Positions 33,860 to 42,452 of a stretch of 42,490 nt of DNA are shown piece after piece. The translations under genes and the position numbers were made by a program. How positions within the stretch are numbered: position 1 is the first letter of the stretch; the number at the start of each line of letters is the position of its first letter. The notes beneath the pieces were generated by a model. That model did no database searches. It was not told the DNA's origin and saw only the letters and a program-made list of their open reading frames with translations. This DNA is from Chitinophagales bacterium (GTDB taxonomy: Bacteria > Bacteroidota > Bacteroidia > Chitinophagales > UBA2359). The DNA lies in NCBI GenBank assembly GCA_016787295.1, contig JAEUUX010000151.1, positions 1 through 42,490 on the forward strand. The letters are read 5' to 3'.

Positions 33860-35017
33860 TTATTTCCACCAACTAAGGTAGTATTCTTTGTCTTCAATTT
33901 GCAGTGCTTGTTCGGTGATTTGCAACGGACGGAAGGTATCTACCATCACTGCCAATTCGTGTGTTGCTGTTTGCCCAATGCTTTTTTCTACTGTACCGGG
34001 GTGTGGTCCGTGTGGAATACCGCCGGGGTGTAGCGTGATTTGCCCGCGCTTAACGCTTTTGCGGCTCATGAAGTCTCCATCTACATAATACAAAACTTCG
34101 TCGGAGTCTACATTGCTGTGGTGATAAGGTGCGGGAATGGACAGTGGATGATAGTCATAGAGACGAGGCACAAACGAACACACCACAAAACCTTTAGTTT
34201 GGAAAGTTTGATGTACGGGTGGTGGTTGATGCACGCGTCCTGTTATTGGTTCAAAATCGTGGATAGAAAAACTATATGGATAGTTATAGCCGTCCCAACC
34301 GACCACATCAAAAGGATGAAAACCATAGTGAAACGGATAAAGTTGGTTTTGTTTTTTGATAAGCACCAAAAAGTCGCCTTTTTCGTCGAAAGTTTGCAAA
34401 TTGCTGGGTTTTTTGATGTCACGCTCACAGAAAGGAGCATGTTCCATCAGTTGTCCATTTTCGGATAAATAGCGGCTTGGAAACACAATTGGGCTGTTCG
34501 ATTCTACGATAAATAGGCGGTTGTCGGGTGTGTCGAAGCTAATTTGATAGATAGTGCCGCGCGGGATCACCAAATAATCACCATACTCAAATCGGATTTG
34601 TCCGTATTGTGTGTGTAGTGTTCCACTTCCTTCATGCACAAATAACATTTCGTCGGCATCGGCATTTTTGTAGAAATACTGGGTCAGAGAGTCGGTGGGT
34701 GCTGCCAGAATGATTTGACAATCGCTATTGACCAATACGGATTGGCGGCTGTCTAAATAATCTTTTTCGGGAGCGATATCGAAGCCTTGCAAACTGCGAT
34801 GGCACAATTGCTCATTAAACGCAATTCGGGGTGATATATTGCGCGGCGTGTCAATTTGTCGAATTAATGTGGGTGGAGCGCAGTGATATAGCAAAGAATA
34901 GTCGTTAGCAAAACCTTCGGTAGAAAATAGTTCTTCTGCATAAAGGCTACCATCGGGTTTTCTAAACTGTGTGTGCCGTTTGTGGGGAATGTTTCCCAAT
35001 TGAAAATAATGAGGCAT
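33860..35017 (-). CDS. hmgA: Homogentisate 1,2-dioxygenase
   Basis: The 385-residue cupin-fold Fe(II) enzyme opens homogentisate to maleylacetoacetate in Phe/Tyr catabolism. The signature PAPYHHSNVDSDEVLYYVDG carries the metal-ligand Glu, and LHPGGIPHGPHPG carries His ligands. VVGWDGYNYPYSFSIHDFEP and HQTFQTKGFVVCSFVPRLYD are also family-typical. It is shorter than the ~430-residue proteobacterial enzymes, as is usual in Bacteroidota. No hppD or fahA gene is adjacent. A CACCTTTG box (35041-35048) lies 23 nt upstream of the ATG. Confidence 0.95.
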   Translation of the reverse strand: MPHYFQLGNIPHKRHTQFRKPDGSLYAEELFSTEGFANDYSLLYHCAPPTLIRQIDTPRNISPRIAFNEQLCHRSLQGFDIAPEKDYLDSRQSVLVNSDCQIILAAPTDSLTQYFYKNADADEMLFVHEGSGTLHTQYGQIRFEYGDYLVIPRGTIYQISFDTPDNRLFIVESNSPIVFPSRYLSENGQLMEHAPFCERDIKKPSNLQTFDEKGDFLVLIKKQNQLYPFHYGFHPFDVVGWDGYNYPYSFSIHDFEPITGRVHQPPPVHQTFQTKGFVVCSFVPRLYDYHPLSIPAPYHHSNVDSDEVLYYVDGDFMSRKSVKRGQITLHPGGIPHGPHPGTVEKSIGQTATHELAVMVDTFRPLQITEQALQIEDKEYYLSWWK

Positions 35018-35040
35018 ATATGTTCATTTTTTATGGGTGG

Positions 35041-35048
35041 CAAAGGTG
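35041..35048 (-). promoter_or_regulatory. Variant -7 box for hmgA
   Basis: CACCTTTG differs from TAnnTTTG only at the first base. Confidence 0.4.
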
Positions 35049-35051
35049 TTG

Positions 35052-37202
35052 TTAGCGAGTGCCTACATCGGGATAACTAATCCGAACATGGTAGAAGCTG
35101 TGTAATTGTTTTTTCAATACTTTCCGAATTGTATTGAGGTCTTTGAAACTAAGGTTACAGTTGCTAAATTGTTGGTGATATATTTTGGAATCGATGATAT
35201 GGTCTACCAAACGGTTAATGTCGTCGTCGGTGGGATTTTTGAGGCTATGACTTGCTGCCTCAACCGAGTCGGATATCATCACAATGGCGGTTTCTTTGGA
35301 ATAGGGTAGGGGACCTTGATACCGAAATAGTTTTTCGTTTTGTTGTCCGTTGGGATTTTCTTTGAGATATTTTTGGTAAAAAAATTCGGTGCGCGAAGTA
35401 CCATGATGCGTCCTAATGAAATCAATAATAATGGCGGGTAGTCCTTCTTTTCGAGCGATGGCAATGCCGTCGGTTACATGCGACTTGATGATGTGCGCAC
35501 TTTCGATATAGGGTAAATCGTCGTGAGGGTTGATTTCTGTTTTTTGGTTTTCGATAAAATAACCGGGTCGCACCGTTTTTCCGATGTCATGGTACAGTGC
35601 GCCCACTTTGGCAAGTAGGGCGTTGGCTCCGATTTCGGTGGCTGCCGATTCCGATAGGGTGGCTACTTGCAAAGAATGCCAGAAAGTGCCGGGAGCTTTG
35701 TGTGACAGTTCGCGCAAAAGGCGGTTGTTGAGGTGGCTAAGTTCTGCCAATTTGATGTCCGAAACAAAACCGAACACTCGCTCAAAAATACTAATAAGCG
35801 GATAGGTTAGCAGCGTTAGAAAACAGTTGACAACTAACCATGCTGTTGTACTCAATTCTACCGAAGCCAAACTATTTTGCTGTATTAGGGTAGTGCCAAG
35901 ATAGGCGAGTATATAGACAACAAAAATAATGGCTGTATCGACAAAAAATTGTGACCAATAGTAGGTTTTTTCGTTTAAAACTATTGCTACTAATCCTACT
36001 ACAATTTGTACAAAAGCAAAATCATAGCCCAATGGCACAACATAACACGCCAGCAGTACGATGACCAAATGGGTGAAATAAGCAATGAATGTGCCAAAAA
36101 AATTGCGAATAATGATAGGAAACACACAAAAAGGCATAACATAGAGACTAAAATTGGCGTTTGTTTGACTTTGCACATCTGAAATATAACGAAATAAATA
36201 CAGAAAAATAACAATACCAATAAGCAAAAAAGCCAATTTGCGAAGGTTATAATATATGCCGGTCAGAAAAGTGTGTATGAAAGTTAAATAGGCAAGTAAA
36301 ACAATGATGGTAAGCAACAAATAACCGATGTCAATGCCATATTTTGTGATGGTATATTGGTTTTTCCGATTATCGATGCCACCATAATTATTTTTGAGTG
36401 TGATGAGTTTTCGGTAATGTTCTTCTTGCACAATTACTCCGCGTCGAATAATTTCTTCGTTTTGTTGGACACGTCCTGCTGTGGTAGCAATTTCGCTGAG
36501 GCGCGCTGCCAAAAATTTGCGGCTATTGAGCGTATCACACACAATATTGGCGTGAATGTGGTTACACACCAAGCGTTTGAGGTCGTCGGGCATATTTCGA
36601 AGCCGAACGCTATATTCTTGACAGGCTTGTGGCACGGTGGTCAAAAAACGGCTTGTCGAGACAGTTGTCGAAACATTGTTTTGTGACAATAAATTGATGC
36701 GCGAAAAACGAGCAACAAGTTGTTGGTATGCTTCGTTGCTGGTAGTATCACAACTGAGGTCAATAAGTCCGCGCCGATAGATGGAATCGAGCATTGTGGT
36801 GCCTAATTGCACAAACAAAACCGAATCAGCGGCGGTTAATTTGACCACAGCTAACAAGTTTTTTTTGATAGCGCTGTATTGATTTCGATAGTCTTGTTTG
36901 AAAGCGGCAATGGCTTGTTGTCCCAACAAAGAATCACGGGTATAGTAGGGCATGAAATTGTCTATAATCCGCTGTTGCTCCATTTTGAGACTATCAGGCA
37001 TTTTTTGTACCGTGAAAGTGAGCGGAGCATACAAATCCTTATAGTTCCATGGTTTGCCAATGTCAAAATCATAGTTAAATTGTTGACGTGGATACAATAG
37101 AAATATTGCCATTACACAAGCCGCTACCAATACATAGCGAGCAATGAAATGGTGTTTATTAACAATAAAAGCAACTATTTGACGCAAGTTTATCATATAC
37201 AT
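35052..37202 (-). CDS. 7TM-HD family phosphohydrolase (PgpH-like, candidate cyclic-dinucleotide phosphodiesterase)
   Basis: The 716-residue protein has an N-terminal TM (about 22-37) and a large extracytoplasmic 7TMR-HDED-type domain (about 40-270, including EIIRRGVIVQEEHYRKL). A bundle of about seven TM helices spans about 290-480. A cytosolic HD domain has ALYHDIGKTVRPGYFIENQ (HD about residue 538) and IDFIRTHHGTS. PgpH of Firmicutes degrades c-di-AMP with this layout, so the same activity is plausible but not proven here. The start could also be the Met two codons later. It is divergent from the DUF3276 gene. Confidence 0.88.
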   Translation of the reverse strand: MYMINLRQIVAFIVNKHHFIARYVLVAACVMAIFLLYPRQQFNYDFDIGKPWNYKDLYAPLTFTVQKMPDSLKMEQQRIIDNFMPYYTRDSLLGQQAIAAFKQDYRNQYSAIKKNLLAVVKLTAADSVLFVQLGTTMLDSIYRRGLIDLSCDTTSNEAYQQLVARFSRINLLSQNNVSTTVSTSRFLTTVPQACQEYSVRLRNMPDDLKRLVCNHIHANIVCDTLNSRKFLAARLSEIATTAGRVQQNEEIIRRGVIVQEEHYRKLITLKNNYGGIDNRKNQYTITKYGIDIGYLLLTIIVLLAYLTFIHTFLTGIYYNLRKLAFLLIGIVIFLYLFRYISDVQSQTNANFSLYVMPFCVFPIIIRNFFGTFIAYFTHLVIVLLACYVVPLGYDFAFVQIVVGLVAIVLNEKTYYWSQFFVDTAIIFVVYILAYLGTTLIQQNSLASVELSTTAWLVVNCFLTLLTYPLISIFERVFGFVSDIKLAELSHLNNRLLRELSHKAPGTFWHSLQVATLSESAATEIGANALLAKVGALYHDIGKTVRPGYFIENQKTEINPHDDLPYIESAHIIKSHVTDGIAIARKEGLPAIIIDFIRTHHGTSRTEFFYQKYLKENPNGQQNEKLFRYQGPLPYSKETAIVMISDSVEAASHSLKNPTDDDINRLVDHIIDSKIYHQQFSNCNLSFKDLNTIRKVLKKQLHSFYHVRISYPDVGTR

Positions 37203-37240
37203 GGTTCTGAACTATAACGAATAGTATCACTAAAGCGGTG

Positions 37241-37248
37241 CAAAATTA
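37241..37248 (-). promoter_or_regulatory. -7 box for the 7TM-HD gene
   Basis: TAATTTTG on the minus strand, 38 nt before the ATG and only 12 bp from the divergent plus-strand box. Confidence 0.5.
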
Positions 37249-37260
37249 AACAATTATTCT

Positions 37261-37268
37261 TACCTTTG
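37261..37268 (+). promoter_or_regulatory. -7 box for the DUF3276 gene
   Basis: TACCTTTG exactly fits TAnnTTTG, 63 nt before the ATG at 37332. Confidence 0.6.
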
Positions 37269-37331
37269 TACCCAAATCAACGGTTTTTTCTTTACATAGT
37301 TAATATTCTACAATTTTTAATACCCTTTTTT

Positions 37332-37697
37332 ATGAAACCTACCCATAAAAATACCATCGAAGCCCACAGCATAAAAGTTAAAGCAGGCAAACGTCGCACC
37401 TATTTTTTTGATGTAAAACTCACACAAAATGGTGAGTATTATGTTGTATTGACCGAAAGTTTATACAATAGAGATAGTGGTAGTTACGAAAAACACAAAA
37501 TCCACTTGAATCCAGAGGATTTTGATAAATTTTTAGATGGTTTGCACGATGCAATGAACTACATTGAGCAACATTATGATGATACGTCTCCAACACCCGA
37601 CCCCGACCGCTTGAGCTATAAAGCAGATATCGATTCGTCGGATGTTGATGTTACTGACATAGATCCTGATAGTGACGATTTGCGTTGGGACGCATAG
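37332..37697 (+). CDS. DUF3276 / PUR-alpha-like nucleic-acid-binding protein
   Basis: The 121-residue protein starts at MKPTHKNTIEAHSIKVKAGK. The in-frame ATG at 37266 overlaps the -7 box and is rejected. The single PUR repeat is clear: IKVKAGKRRTYFFDVKLTQN, YYVVLTESLYNR, then YEKHKIHLNPEDFDKFLDGL. The C-terminal ~35 residues are strongly acidic (DIDSSDVDVTDIDPDSDDL). The family is widespread in Bacteroidota and binds single-stranded DNA or RNA; its cellular role there is unclear. The acidic tail may limit or tune nucleic-acid binding. Confidence 0.88.
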   Translation: MKPTHKNTIEAHSIKVKAGKRRTYFFDVKLTQNGEYYVVLTESLYNRDSGSYEKHKIHLNPEDFDKFLDGLHDAMNYIEQHYDDTSPTPDPDRLSYKADIDSSDVDVTDIDPDSDDLRWDA

Positions 37698-38056
37698 GTG
37701 TATATTTTTTAATACAATTATGCCAAACAAAGGAAAGATATGTCTCAAAAACGGATAAAAAGTCTTGTACGAATGACGAAGCACCTTAGAGTGAGGTAGG
37801 GGCTGCTATAAAACAGATGCTTGCACCAAAGCAGTAGCGAGTATTCTAACAACCCCACTCCAACAAGAAAATACCCCAAAGATAATCACCGATCTTTGGA
37901 ATTACAAATTTGGTGAATGAATGCCCCAAAAACTTGTTGGAATTAACAAAATAACTGTACTTTGTCATAAAATTTACAGTTTTTTTGTTTTTTGGTGTAA
38001 AATTGTCACAAAATTGCAACCTTTTTAAAATTCTTGCGTATAATAGTTTAGTTTAG
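37698..38056. other. 359-bp intergenic region with inverted repeats, no gene seen
   Basis: There is no ORF with protein character. An 8-bp inverted repeat ccaacaag (about 37860-37867) and cttgttgg (about 37935-37942) encloses a second one, ccaaagat/atctttgg. The stretch 37760-37860 is less AT-rich than its surroundings (ttagagtgaggtaggggctg). It could be an RNA gene or element end, but I match it to nothing known. Confidence 0.4.
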
Positions 38057-38665
38057 ATGAACAACGAACCTTTTCCTCCTTCTTCTTGGCAGCCAAAACT
38101 GCCCGTACAAAAAATAATGGCGTATCTTGCCATAGCTGCCATCAGTGTTTTGTTTGTCACCCTAACAATGGCATATAAGATACAAAGTCAGCATTGGCAT
38201 TGGGAAACGTTTCCTTTTCCTAAGATATTTTTTGCCACTACTTTTGCTATTATAGTGAGTAGCTATACCATGCAAGCTACTGTTAAAGCATTTAAACGCA
38301 GCGACACTTTGTCGTTCCAACAGTTGTTAGGTGCCACAATTGTATTGGGAGCGTTATTTATGCTGGGTCAAGTGGCGGGTTGGTATAACTTGCATAAAAA
38401 TGGCATATTTTTTGATGGGAAGTTAGATGGTGCTTATCTCTACTTGCTGTCGGGGCTGCATGTCCTTCATTTATTGGTAGGTTGGTTGCTGTTGATTTAC
38501 CTATTACAAAAAAATTATCGTATTGCTCATCAACCTACCGAGATGGTACTGTTTTACAATGAACCTATACAATTGACGCGCGTCGAAATTATTGCTATTT
38601 ATTGGCACTTTGTCGACATTCTTTGGTTATATCTACTGTTTTTTTTGCTGCTTAATCATACCTAA
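38057..38665 (+). CDS. Haem-copper oxidase subunit III (cytochrome c oxidase subunit III family)
   Basis: The 202-residue protein has five transmembrane segments. It carries the family pattern SGLHVLHLLVGWLLLIYLL and closes with VEIIAIYWHFVDILWLYLLF. Subunit III stabilises the oxidase complex in the inner membrane. Bacteroidota commonly encode several five-TM copies. No subunit I, II or IV gene is in the window, so it is probably an extra copy or one separated from the main operon. The next gene starts 35 bp later and may share the transcript. Confidence 0.9.
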   Translation: MNNEPFPPSSWQPKLPVQKIMAYLAIAAISVLFVTLTMAYKIQSQHWHWETFPFPKIFFATTFAIIVSSYTMQATVKAFKRSDTLSFQQLLGATIVLGALFMLGQVAGWYNLHKNGIFFDGKLDGAYLYLLSGLHVLHLLVGWLLLIYLLQKNYRIAHQPTEMVLFYNEPIQLTRVEIIAIYWHFVDILWLYLLFFLLLNHT

Positions 38666-38700
38666 TTCTTTTAATTACTTTTTCCAAACCTTGTTTTTAC

Positions 38701-39918
38701 ATGAAAAAAATCATATCAACAATTATTTTACTAACTAACTTGTTGATTACCCTTTCTTATACCCTACATGCTTCCAATGACGACATTGGTCAAATAAATT
38801 TCAATTATTTCGGCACTCCAATCTCCATACAATACTCCAAAGACATGATAGCCGTGCCTTGGGACAATGAAATTTCGGAGCAATCTTTTCGTATTTTTCG
38901 TGATAAGATGCAAACCGTTGAGTATTTTCCTTTGTTGAGCAGTTTGTTTTATACCCGCAATGAATTACATTTAAACGACTGGTGCTATTATCTCTTATTA
39001 GTGATGACCGCTAATCAATTATATCCTACCCAAAACGATAACTATAAAACACTTTTTACATGGTTTTTTATGGAAAAAGCAGGTTACACTGTTCAATTAA
39101 ATTATGTGAAAGATGAAGTTATTTTATCTGTTTATACCACCGATGAAGTATATGACCTACCACGCCGCCCTGATGAGGTGAAAGGATGGTTTATTGATAT
39201 TTCGTCGCATTTCCGCAAAAGCAATAGTATTAGTGCTTTCAAAACCAATTTTTTTGCTTCGAGTACTGATTTTGGCAAAAGTTTTTCTTTTGCTTTCCGC
39301 GAGTTGCCCGCACTGAGTTCGGCGAGCGACAACAAAATGTTGACTTTCAAGCATGATAATGTTTATGACACTTTGCGAGTGCAGATCAATCCAAATGTTA
39401 TTAAACTGATGACCTATTACCCACAGTTGTCCATAGGCGAACATGCTTGCACTCCGCTCTCCCAAACAGCCTACGCTTCCTTGTTGCCACAGTTGCGCGA
39501 AAGAATCAAAACCCGTACCAACTACGAAGCCATCCGCTATTTGTTGAGTTTTACACGTCAGGCATTTAAATATGAAACGGATTTAACCGCATATAATATC
39601 CAAAATCTTACCTTTTCTGCTGAACAAACACTCAATTATCCTGCATCGGACTGCGAAGACCGCGCTATTTTGTTTGTTACATTAGTCAAAGAATTGTTGG
39701 GATTAGACGTTGTATTGTTGGACTTTCCCGACCATGCGAGTGCTGCCGTTTGCTTTGGTGACGAACAAGTATATGGTAGTAAAATAATTAAATATAAAGG
39801 TAAACAATTTACTATCTGCGAACCAACAGGACCAGGCAACCATCTACAGCCCGGTGATTTTCCCGAAGGTTTAGAAGAAGTCAGTTTTGGGATTATTGAT
39901 CCCTATAGAGTAAGATAA
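38701..39918 (+). CDS. Secreted transglutaminase-like protein
   Basis: The 405-residue protein has a signal peptide (ISTIILLTNLLITLSYTLHA). The first ~280 residues are an unrecognised beta-rich region. The C-terminal part is a transglutaminase-like cysteine-protease fold: Cys318 in YPASDCEDRAILF, His345 in FPDHASAAV and an acidic residue at about 374 in CEPTGPGN. Such bacterial proteins act in the periplasm as proteases or amidases. The TCEDRA/SDCEDRA pattern is shared with many uncharacterised homologues. It may be co-transcribed with the oxidase subunit gene 35 bp upstream. A strong terminator follows. Confidence 0.75.
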   Translation: MKKIISTIILLTNLLITLSYTLHASNDDIGQINFNYFGTPISIQYSKDMIAVPWDNEISEQSFRIFRDKMQTVEYFPLLSSLFYTRNELHLNDWCYYLLLVMTANQLYPTQNDNYKTLFTWFFMEKAGYTVQLNYVKDEVILSVYTTDEVYDLPRRPDEVKGWFIDISSHFRKSNSISAFKTNFFASSTDFGKSFSFAFRELPALSSASDNKMLTFKHDNVYDTLRVQINPNVIKLMTYYPQLSIGEHACTPLSQTAYASLLPQLRERIKTRTNYEAIRYLLSFTRQAFKYETDLTAYNIQNLTFSAEQTLNYPASDCEDRAILFVTLVKELLGLDVVLLDFPDHASAAVCFGDEQVYGSKIIKYKGKQFTICEPTGPGNHLQPGDFPEGLEEVSFGIIDPYRVR

Positions 39919-39969
39919 AAGTACATGAACAATAATAGTTTTCTACTCAACTATGCCACTTATCAACCT

Positions 39970-40014
39970 AAAACCGTTCCAGCCGTGTTGCTCAACATGC
40001 TTGGAACGGTTTTT
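39970..40014 (+). terminator. Terminator behind the transglutaminase-like gene
   Basis: Stem aaaaccgttcca (39970-39981) with tggaacggtttt (40002-40013), extended inward by a second short stem gtgttg/caacat, followed by a T run. Confidence 0.9.
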
Positions 40015-40133
40015 TTAGTGTGTTTTTTAGAGGAACGTTTTTTATAGTTGTTGTGTTTGTTAACATGTTTTAAAACAGCGAGTGTGTAACATGGATAAAG
40101 TTATTTTATGCGCATCGTTTTTGCATTTTGAAA

Positions 40134-40976
40134 CTATCTCAAAACCGTATGGTCGGCTTGTGGATAACAACCCAATATTCGCACCAAAGTAGCTAATTCT
40201 TTGAGGTGCTGAATGGCATGAACGACGGGTGTGTCGGTGGCGTTGCCCAAGAAATCCAAGTAAAATAGATATTTGAATGGCGAACCTTGCAAAGGACGCG
40301 ACTCTATTTTGGTGAGGTCTATGTCGCGCAGCGAAAAAGCGGCTAAGGCTTTGAACAATGCTCCCGGCACATTGGGCGCAGCAAAAACCAACGATGTTTT
40401 GTAACTAATATCGTTGGAGAGGGTGAGATAGGGGTAGCGCGATAATGCCACAAAACGCGTATAATTGGTGGGGTCGTCTTCTATTGAAGCGTGCAAAATG
40501 GGCAGTTGGTAGAGTTCGGCGGCTTGTCGGCTGGCAATGGCTGCCGTGTCGGTGCGTTGCTCATCGAGCAGCAAACGCACACTTCCTGCTGTGTCAAATG
40601 TCTGTATTTTTTCGGCATTTGGTAACAAACGTTGTAGCTGTTGTTCGCATTGGTCTAATGCCTGCCAATGAGAATAGACCCTTTTGATGTCGGTCAATGA
40701 CACATTAGGCAAGGCAATCAACTGATGATTGATGCGCAAAATTTCTTCGCCAACAATGTGTAGTTGGTGTCGCAACAGCAAATCATAATTGCGGTGGATG
40801 CTGCCCGCCAAAGAGTTTTCTACTGGTACCATACCAAAATCACACTCCGAATGAGCAACTTTATCGAACACTTCGTCGAAATGTTCGCAAGGTGTGGTGT
40901 GGCAATGCGTGCCAAAATATGCCTTTACTGCCTGCTCGCTATAGGCACCGTAGGTGCCTTGAAAAGCTATGTTCAT
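40134..40976 (-). CDS. pheA: Prephenate dehydratase
   Basis: The 280-residue monofunctional enzyme converts prephenate to phenylpyruvate for phenylalanine synthesis. I start at MNIAFQGTYGAYSEQAV, since nine extra upstream codons lack family support. Catalytic-domain motifs are GTYGAYSE, DFGMVPVENSLAGS and DPTNYTRFVAL. The C-terminal ACT domain with NVPGALFKALAAF and IESRP binds phenylalanine for feedback control. A TACTTTTG box (41001-41008) lies 24 nt upstream. No aroF or chorismate mutase gene adjoins it. Confidence 0.93.
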   Translation of the reverse strand: MNIAFQGTYGAYSEQAVKAYFGTHCHTTPCEHFDEVFDKVAHSECDFGMVPVENSLAGSIHRNYDLLLRHQLHIVGEEILRINHQLIALPNVSLTDIKRVYSHWQALDQCEQQLQRLLPNAEKIQTFDTAGSVRLLLDEQRTDTAAIASRQAAELYQLPILHASIEDDPTNYTRFVALSRYPYLTLSNDISYKTSLVFAAPNVPGALFKALAAFSLRDIDLTKIESRPLQGSPFKYLFYLDFLGNATDTPVVHAIQHLKELATLVRILGCYPQADHTVLR

Positions 40977-41000
40977 GGGTTTTAACGATTTTTTGTGGCG

Positions 41001-41008
41001 CAAAAGTA
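41001..41008 (-). promoter_or_regulatory. -7 box for pheA
   Basis: TACTTTTG on the minus strand fits TAnnTTTG, 24 nt before the ATG at 40976. Confidence 0.55.
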
Positions 41009-41067
41009 GAAATATTTAGGACAATGTAGCACTTTGGATAACAGAAAATTAGGTATTACTACCAAAT

Positions 41068-41113
41068 AAAAATCCAGCAGCACCATTTTGTAAAATTGGT
41101 CTGCTGGATTTTT
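41068..41113 (-). terminator. Terminator behind the secreted JAB-like gene
   Basis: The arms aaaaatccagcag (41068-41080) and ctgctggattttt (41101-41113) pair fully, with an inner accaa/ttggt-type stem. On the minus strand it lies 17 bp after the stop at 41131. Confidence 0.88.
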
Positions 41114-41130
41114 GCGAGATGTTAAAAGAT

Positions 41131-41991
41131 TTATTTTTTCTTCTTCTCTTTTTTTTCTTTTGGGGACTTCTCCTCTTTATCTATTTTGTCGAACAAAGCC
41201 ACAGGAACTACTACTAAACTGTTTTTTTCGCAATCCCAAATATTTAGGTATTTTTCCGAAATAACGTTATGTGATTTCCATTTGGCAAATTTTGCATAGA
41301 GCATCAGCGTACAAATGTCGGTGGCAGTAATAAAATCGCCTGTTTCTGGCGAATGGTTGTGCAGGCTGCCCACGATTTCTACATCTGCCTCTCCATTGGC
41401 AAATTCAATAGGAATAATATTTTGGTGGATAGCTTTTTTGGTGATTAATTGGTTGTCGGAATCGAAAGTAAGCAGATAATCATTGCCCAAAATAACCACC
41501 CCTTGTTGTTGTGTTCCTGTCAAGATATATACTTTTTTCTCATTACCTGTAATTATAGGAATAAAATTGAAATTGGTGTTTTGGTAGAATTTGAACAAAC
41601 TGTCACTTTTTACAAGGTCTATTGTTTGTTTTCGGAGGATATAAAGGTTGTTTTCGAGCGGAGAAAAATCCCTTTCTACCAAATCGAGTTTAGCATTTGC
41701 CAGAAGATAAGTGCTATCAAATATCGCTGTACCAATAACTTTGGGTGATTCTGATAAGGAATAAAACACACATTTGGCAAGTTCATTCTCGACATACGAA
41801 AAATAACCGCCAAGATTTTTGGGTTGTTTATAATTGGCAAAAAACAAATCGGTACCATACCAAGAAGCCATCTCTGTGCGATAAAGTAATTTCCCCTCTG
41901 CCACTATTGGTTGTGCTAACTTGGTCAAATCGGTTTGTGCCAACACATTTAGAGAGAAAAATAAAAAGTAGAAAAACAATAATCTTTGCAT
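41131..41991 (-). CDS. Secreted protein of unknown function with a JAB/MPN-like motif
   Basis: The 286-residue protein has a signal peptide (MQRLLFFYFLFFSLNVLAQ) and a Lys/Glu-rich tail (EEKSPKEKKEKKKK). I do not recognise the whole. Near residues 205-225 it reads ADVEIVGSLHNHSPETGDF, then ITATDI. This places H211, H213 and D225 much as in the HxH...D metal site of JAB/MPN isopeptidases, although the usual Ser is not at its normal spacing. A periplasmic or lipid-surface peptidase is possible. The middle part (KKVYILTGTQQQGVVILG) looks beta-rich. Treat as hypothetical. Confidence 0.6.
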   Translation of the reverse strand: MQRLLFFYFLFFSLNVLAQTDLTKLAQPIVAEGKLLYRTEMASWYGTDLFFANYKQPKNLGGYFSYVENELAKCVFYSLSESPKVIGTAIFDSTYLLANAKLDLVERDFSPLENNLYILRKQTIDLVKSDSLFKFYQNTNFNFIPIITGNEKKVYILTGTQQQGVVILGNDYLLTFDSDNQLITKKAIHQNIIPIEFANGEADVEIVGSLHNHSPETGDFITATDICTLMLYAKFAKWKSHNVISEKYLNIWDCEKNSLVVVPVALFDKIDKEEKSPKEKKEKKKK

Positions 41992-42333
41992 GTTTGATGA
42001 ATTTATTTAAAAGCATTAAATAACATAGAAAAGTTAGTTTGAGGTGTTTATAAGCACAGCGAAGATAGACGAAATTAGCTATTTTTGCAGCTATAAACTG
42101 TGTGTTTTGTTTTGTTGATACCAGAAATTATTGTGGAAATTGTGCAATAAAAGAAAATAGCAACAAATTGTACTTTTTTTTGCCATTGTAGGTAACGTTT
42201 TGGAGGAAGAAGGTATATACTAAGTAAAAAAACAAAAATTACTCCCAAAATGGTAATTTTTCCAATATTGCGTGCTACTTAAATTAGAAATATATTGCAG
42301 TTTAAAGCAGTTGTTATTTTCGTGAATGGTTCG

Positions 42334-42365
42334 AACACCCGATGTCGGCGAGACATCGGGTTGTT
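42334..42365 (+). terminator. Terminator-like hairpin
   Basis: aacacccgatgtc (42334-42346) pairs with gacatcgggttgtt (42352-42365) with one bulge, followed by cttttgg. There is no gene immediately before it. Confidence 0.55.
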
Positions 42366-42452
42366 CTTTTGGCAGATGGTTGCTGAAGTGAAATGGTGTT
42401 GGTTTTTTAGAAAAAAAACACTAATTTTCTCTTTATGCGATTAGACAGATAT

